Source of the DNA: SUG2458 sp963651465
GTDB lineage: Bacteria > Bacillota_I > Bacilli_A > RFN20 > CAG-826
NCBI GenBank assembly: GCA_963651465.1
Contig: CAVJPS010000010.1
Location: forward strand, 1-64,000
Length of the DNA: 64,000 nt
Direction of reading: 5' to 3'
Positions 62,305 through 64,000 of the stretch are shown here, in pieces. The position numbers were made by a program, and so were the translations under genes. The notes under the pieces were generated by a model. The model made no database searches. It saw only the letters and a list, made by a program, of their open reading frames with translations, and had not been told where the DNA came from. Every line of letters starts with the position of its first letter. Positions within the stretch are counted from its first letter, which is position 1.

Positions 62305-62784
62305 TTAACCCTTCTTTCTTAAAAGGACAATGGTACGTGCTTCAATAGCTTCTAATTTCCCTATTTCACCAATGCCTTCATTTGTACCAGCTTTAACTGA
62401 TACTTTATCAATTTCAATTTTTAACAATGTAGCAACGACAGCTCTCATTTCATTAATGTATTTTTGTAAATGAGGTTGCTCCGCAATAATACTAACATCA
62501 ATATTATTAACTTCAAAGCCTTTCTTTTCCATCATAGCTACAACTTCATTAACAATTAAACATGAGTCGTAATTTTCGTATTGTGGATCGTTAGGTGGAA
62601 AATATTTTCCTAAATCTCCTAATGCTAAAGCACCTAGAATTGATTCAGCAATAGAATGTAAAGCAACATCAGCATCACTATGTCCTAATAAACCCAATTC
62701 AAATGGTATTTTAACACCACACAAGAATAAATTGCGTCCTTTTACTAAACGATGAATATCACTTGCATACCCAATACGATACAT
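62305..62784 (-). CDS. ispF: 2-C-methyl-D-erythritol 2,4-cyclodiphosphate synthase
   Basis: A 159-residue enzyme that cyclises CDP-ME 2-phosphate in the MEP route. Metal ligands lie in YASDIHRL (Asp9, His11) and LLGHSDADV (His); SVKAGTNEGIG near the end is conserved. It lies between ychF and gltX in one operon. Confidence 0.96.
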   Translation of the reverse strand: MYRIGYASDIHRLVKGRNLFLCGVKIPFELGLLGHSDADVALHSIAESILGALALGDLGKYFPPNDPQYENYDSCLIVNEVVAMMEKKGFEVNNIDVSIIAEQPHLQKYINEMRAVVATLLKIEIDKVSVKAGTNEGIGEIGKLEAIEARTIVLLRKKG

Positions 62785-62799
62785 AAAACCCCTCCTTAA

Positions 62800-63906
62800 T
62801 TAAACATTAAATCTAAATAACATTATATCACTATCTTGAACAATATAAGATTTACCTTCTATTCTAAGTTTACCTGCTTCTTTAACAGCAAGCTCTGAAC
62901 CGTATTTAACAATATCTTCATATGAATAAACTTCAGCTTTAATAAAGCCACGTTCAAAATCACTATGAATAATACCAGCACATTCAGGAGCTAACATTCC
63001 ATTTTTAAATGTCCATGCACGGCATTCATCTGGTCCAACTGTAAAGAAAGTTTTAAGTCCTAAAATGCTATACGCAGCTTTAATAACTTTATCTAAGCCA
63101 GATTCAGTAATTCCTAAATCACTTAAGAACATAACTTTTTCTTCTTCACTCAATGAAGAAAGTTGAGCTTCTATTTCACATGAAACAGGAATGACAACAG
63201 AATTATCTTCCTTAGCATAATCAACAACAGCATTATAATATTTACTATTAGTTGGGTTAGCATAATCATTTTCGTTAATATTAGCAACATAAATCATTGG
63301 TAACATAGTTAATAAGAAGAAGTTCTTACGAACATATTTTGCATCATCTTCACTAAATTCAACTGAACGAGCAGGACGACCGTTTTCTAAAGCTTCTTGT
63401 AATTGCTTTAATAAATTAGTTTCGTACACAGCTTCCTTATCTTTTGTAGTACGAGCTTTATTTTCAACTCTTCCTAGTCTTTTAACAACAGCATCTAAAT
63501 CTGCCAAAGCTAATTCAAGATTAATAATTTCAATATCTCTTTTTGGATCAACTGTATTTTCAACATGAATAATTTCACTATTCTCAAAACATCTTACTAC
63601 TTGAACAATAGCGTCACATTCACGAATATTAGCCAAGAATTGATTTCCAAGTCCTTCACCATTACTAGCTCCTTTAACTAAACCAGCAATATCGTAAAAT
63701 TCAAAAGTAGCAGCGATAGTGCGTTTAGGATTAAACATTTTTGATAATGTGTTTAATCTTTCATCCGGAACAGCAACAATTCCAGTATTTGGTTTAATAG
63801 TTGCAAATGGGTAATTTGCAGCTTCAACATTTGCGTTTGTAATTGCATTAAATAAAGTAGATTTACCAACATTAGGTAATCCAACAATACCAGCTTTTAA
63901 TGGCAT
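62800..63906 (-). CDS. ychF: Redox-regulated ribosome-associated ATPase YchF/OLA1
   Basis: A 368-residue P-loop protein of the Obg-related group, with GLPNVGKST (residues 8-16) as Walker A, a helical coiled-coil middle and the C-terminal TGS domain (FFTVGPDECRAWTF, AGIIHSDF). Unlike most relatives it prefers ATP. Role in ribosome-linked stress control. It is the first gene of ychF-ispF-gltX; GGAGAG precedes the ATG. Confidence 0.96.
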   Translation of the reverse strand: MPLKAGIVGLPNVGKSTLFNAITNANVEAANYPFATIKPNTGIVAVPDERLNTLSKMFNPKRTIAATFEFYDIAGLVKGASNGEGLGNQFLANIRECDAIVQVVRCFENSEIIHVENTVDPKRDIEIINLELALADLDAVVKRLGRVENKARTTKDKEAVYETNLLKQLQEALENGRPARSVEFSEDDAKYVRKNFFLLTMLPMIYVANINENDYANPTNSKYYNAVVDYAKEDNSVVIPVSCEIEAQLSSLSEEEKVMFLSDLGITESGLDKVIKAAYSILGLKTFFTVGPDECRAWTFKNGMLAPECAGIIHSDFERGFIKAEVYSYEDIVKYGSELAVKEAGKLRIEGKSYIVQDSDIMLFRFNV

Positions 63907-63943
63907 TTAACATCTCTCCTTTGCCATAATGTTTTATATCATT

Positions 63944-63967
63944 AAAAAAAGTCGATAGCCGACTTTT
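63944..63967 (-). terminator. Terminator upstream of ychF, probably of a gene beyond the window
   Basis: Stem AAAGTCG / CGACTTT followed by T7 on the minus strand. It should end a minus-strand gene of which at most the last few codons are present. Confidence 0.75.
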
Positions 63968-64000
63968 CCTAATACCTTAAATCTTTGTAATATTAATTGC

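Noticed and set aside
63977..64000. Possible last codons (AINITKI) of a minus-strand gene at the right edge
   Set aside because: Only seven codons are visible; the terminator next to it makes a gene plausible, but the product cannot be supported.
1..64000. CRISPR arrays, insertion sequences, prophage, rRNA operons
   Set aside because: No regularly spaced direct repeats, transposase genes, phage structural genes or rRNA stretches were seen.
1..64000. Reassignment of UGA to tryptophan
   Set aside because: Trp is written TGG in the conserved genes, and TGA acts as stop at coupled gene ends, for example 10321-10323.

Overview
The window looks like a chromosomal segment of an uncultured, very AT-rich low-GC Gram-positive bacterium (Bacillota, class Bacilli, probably a gut lineage near Erysipelotrichales or the RF39-type relatives of Mollicutes). 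Supporting signs are an RNA polymerase delta subunit, Spx, RNase J, a YlbF-rsmD-coaD block, a ywiB-argS-rpoE block, a CIRCE site and MEP-pathway genes. UGA works as a stop codon, so this is not the Mycoplasma code. Runs of N at 404-413 and 48778-48875 mark assembly gaps, as in a metagenome-assembled genome. The lineage is inferred from gene content; no marker such as 16S rRNA is present.

Region by region: 1-2332 is the 3'-truncated end of a restriction-modification operon (XRE controller, short motif-I methyltransferase protein, large NPPY methyltransferase). 2770-7492 carries a membrane-anchored phosphoesterase, an HD hydrolase, a YwaF/TMEM164-like membrane protein and an acyltransferase. 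7518-14357 is a four-gene minus-strand operon that I consider the most unusual system here: a YwaF/TMEM164-like membrane domain fused to an ABC ATPase, an ABC-2-like permease, a small anchored protein and a large beta-helix lipoprotein. 14446-36849 is mostly housekeeping: YitT, coaD-rsmD-ylbF, def, rnj, maf, CYTH, spx with a Cys-rich tail, trpS, HAD phosphatases, phosphoglucomutase, pseudouridine synthase, tRNA-Ser, an HMA-ZIP metal pair, a CrtO-like protein, a GNAT-like/MsrA fusion, hpf, metK, PduL and a glycosyltransferase. 36930-52264 has CIRCE-controlled htpG, PHP and YfcE-type phosphoesterases, an S66 peptidase, a large M16C protease, a Gly-rich/EF-hand/zinc-ribbon membrane protein, an SDR, tRNA-Leu, gpmI, ispD and pgi.

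52388-52838 is a five-tRNA array (Val, Tyr, Gln, Lys, Leu). Directly behind it, 53109-53528 is the wreck of a HEPN/MNT-type toxin-antitoxin locus with operator-like dyads still in place. 54043-63906 has a lipoprotein nuclease (lamin-tail plus SNase domains), an Nfu protein, cysQ next to nrnA, fba, rpoE, argS, ywiB, gltX, ispF and ychF.

Together the genes describe a fermentative cell: glycolysis (pgi, fba, gpmI, phosphoglucomutase), phosphotransacylation (PduL without a microcompartment), isoprenoids by the MEP route (ispD, ispF), thiol and redox stress control (Spx, MsrA) and RNA turnover with pAp removal (RNase J, NrnA, CysQ). Most operons end in clear intrinsic terminators, which are listed. 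Several CDS starts were moved to an inner ATG with a good ribosome binding site.
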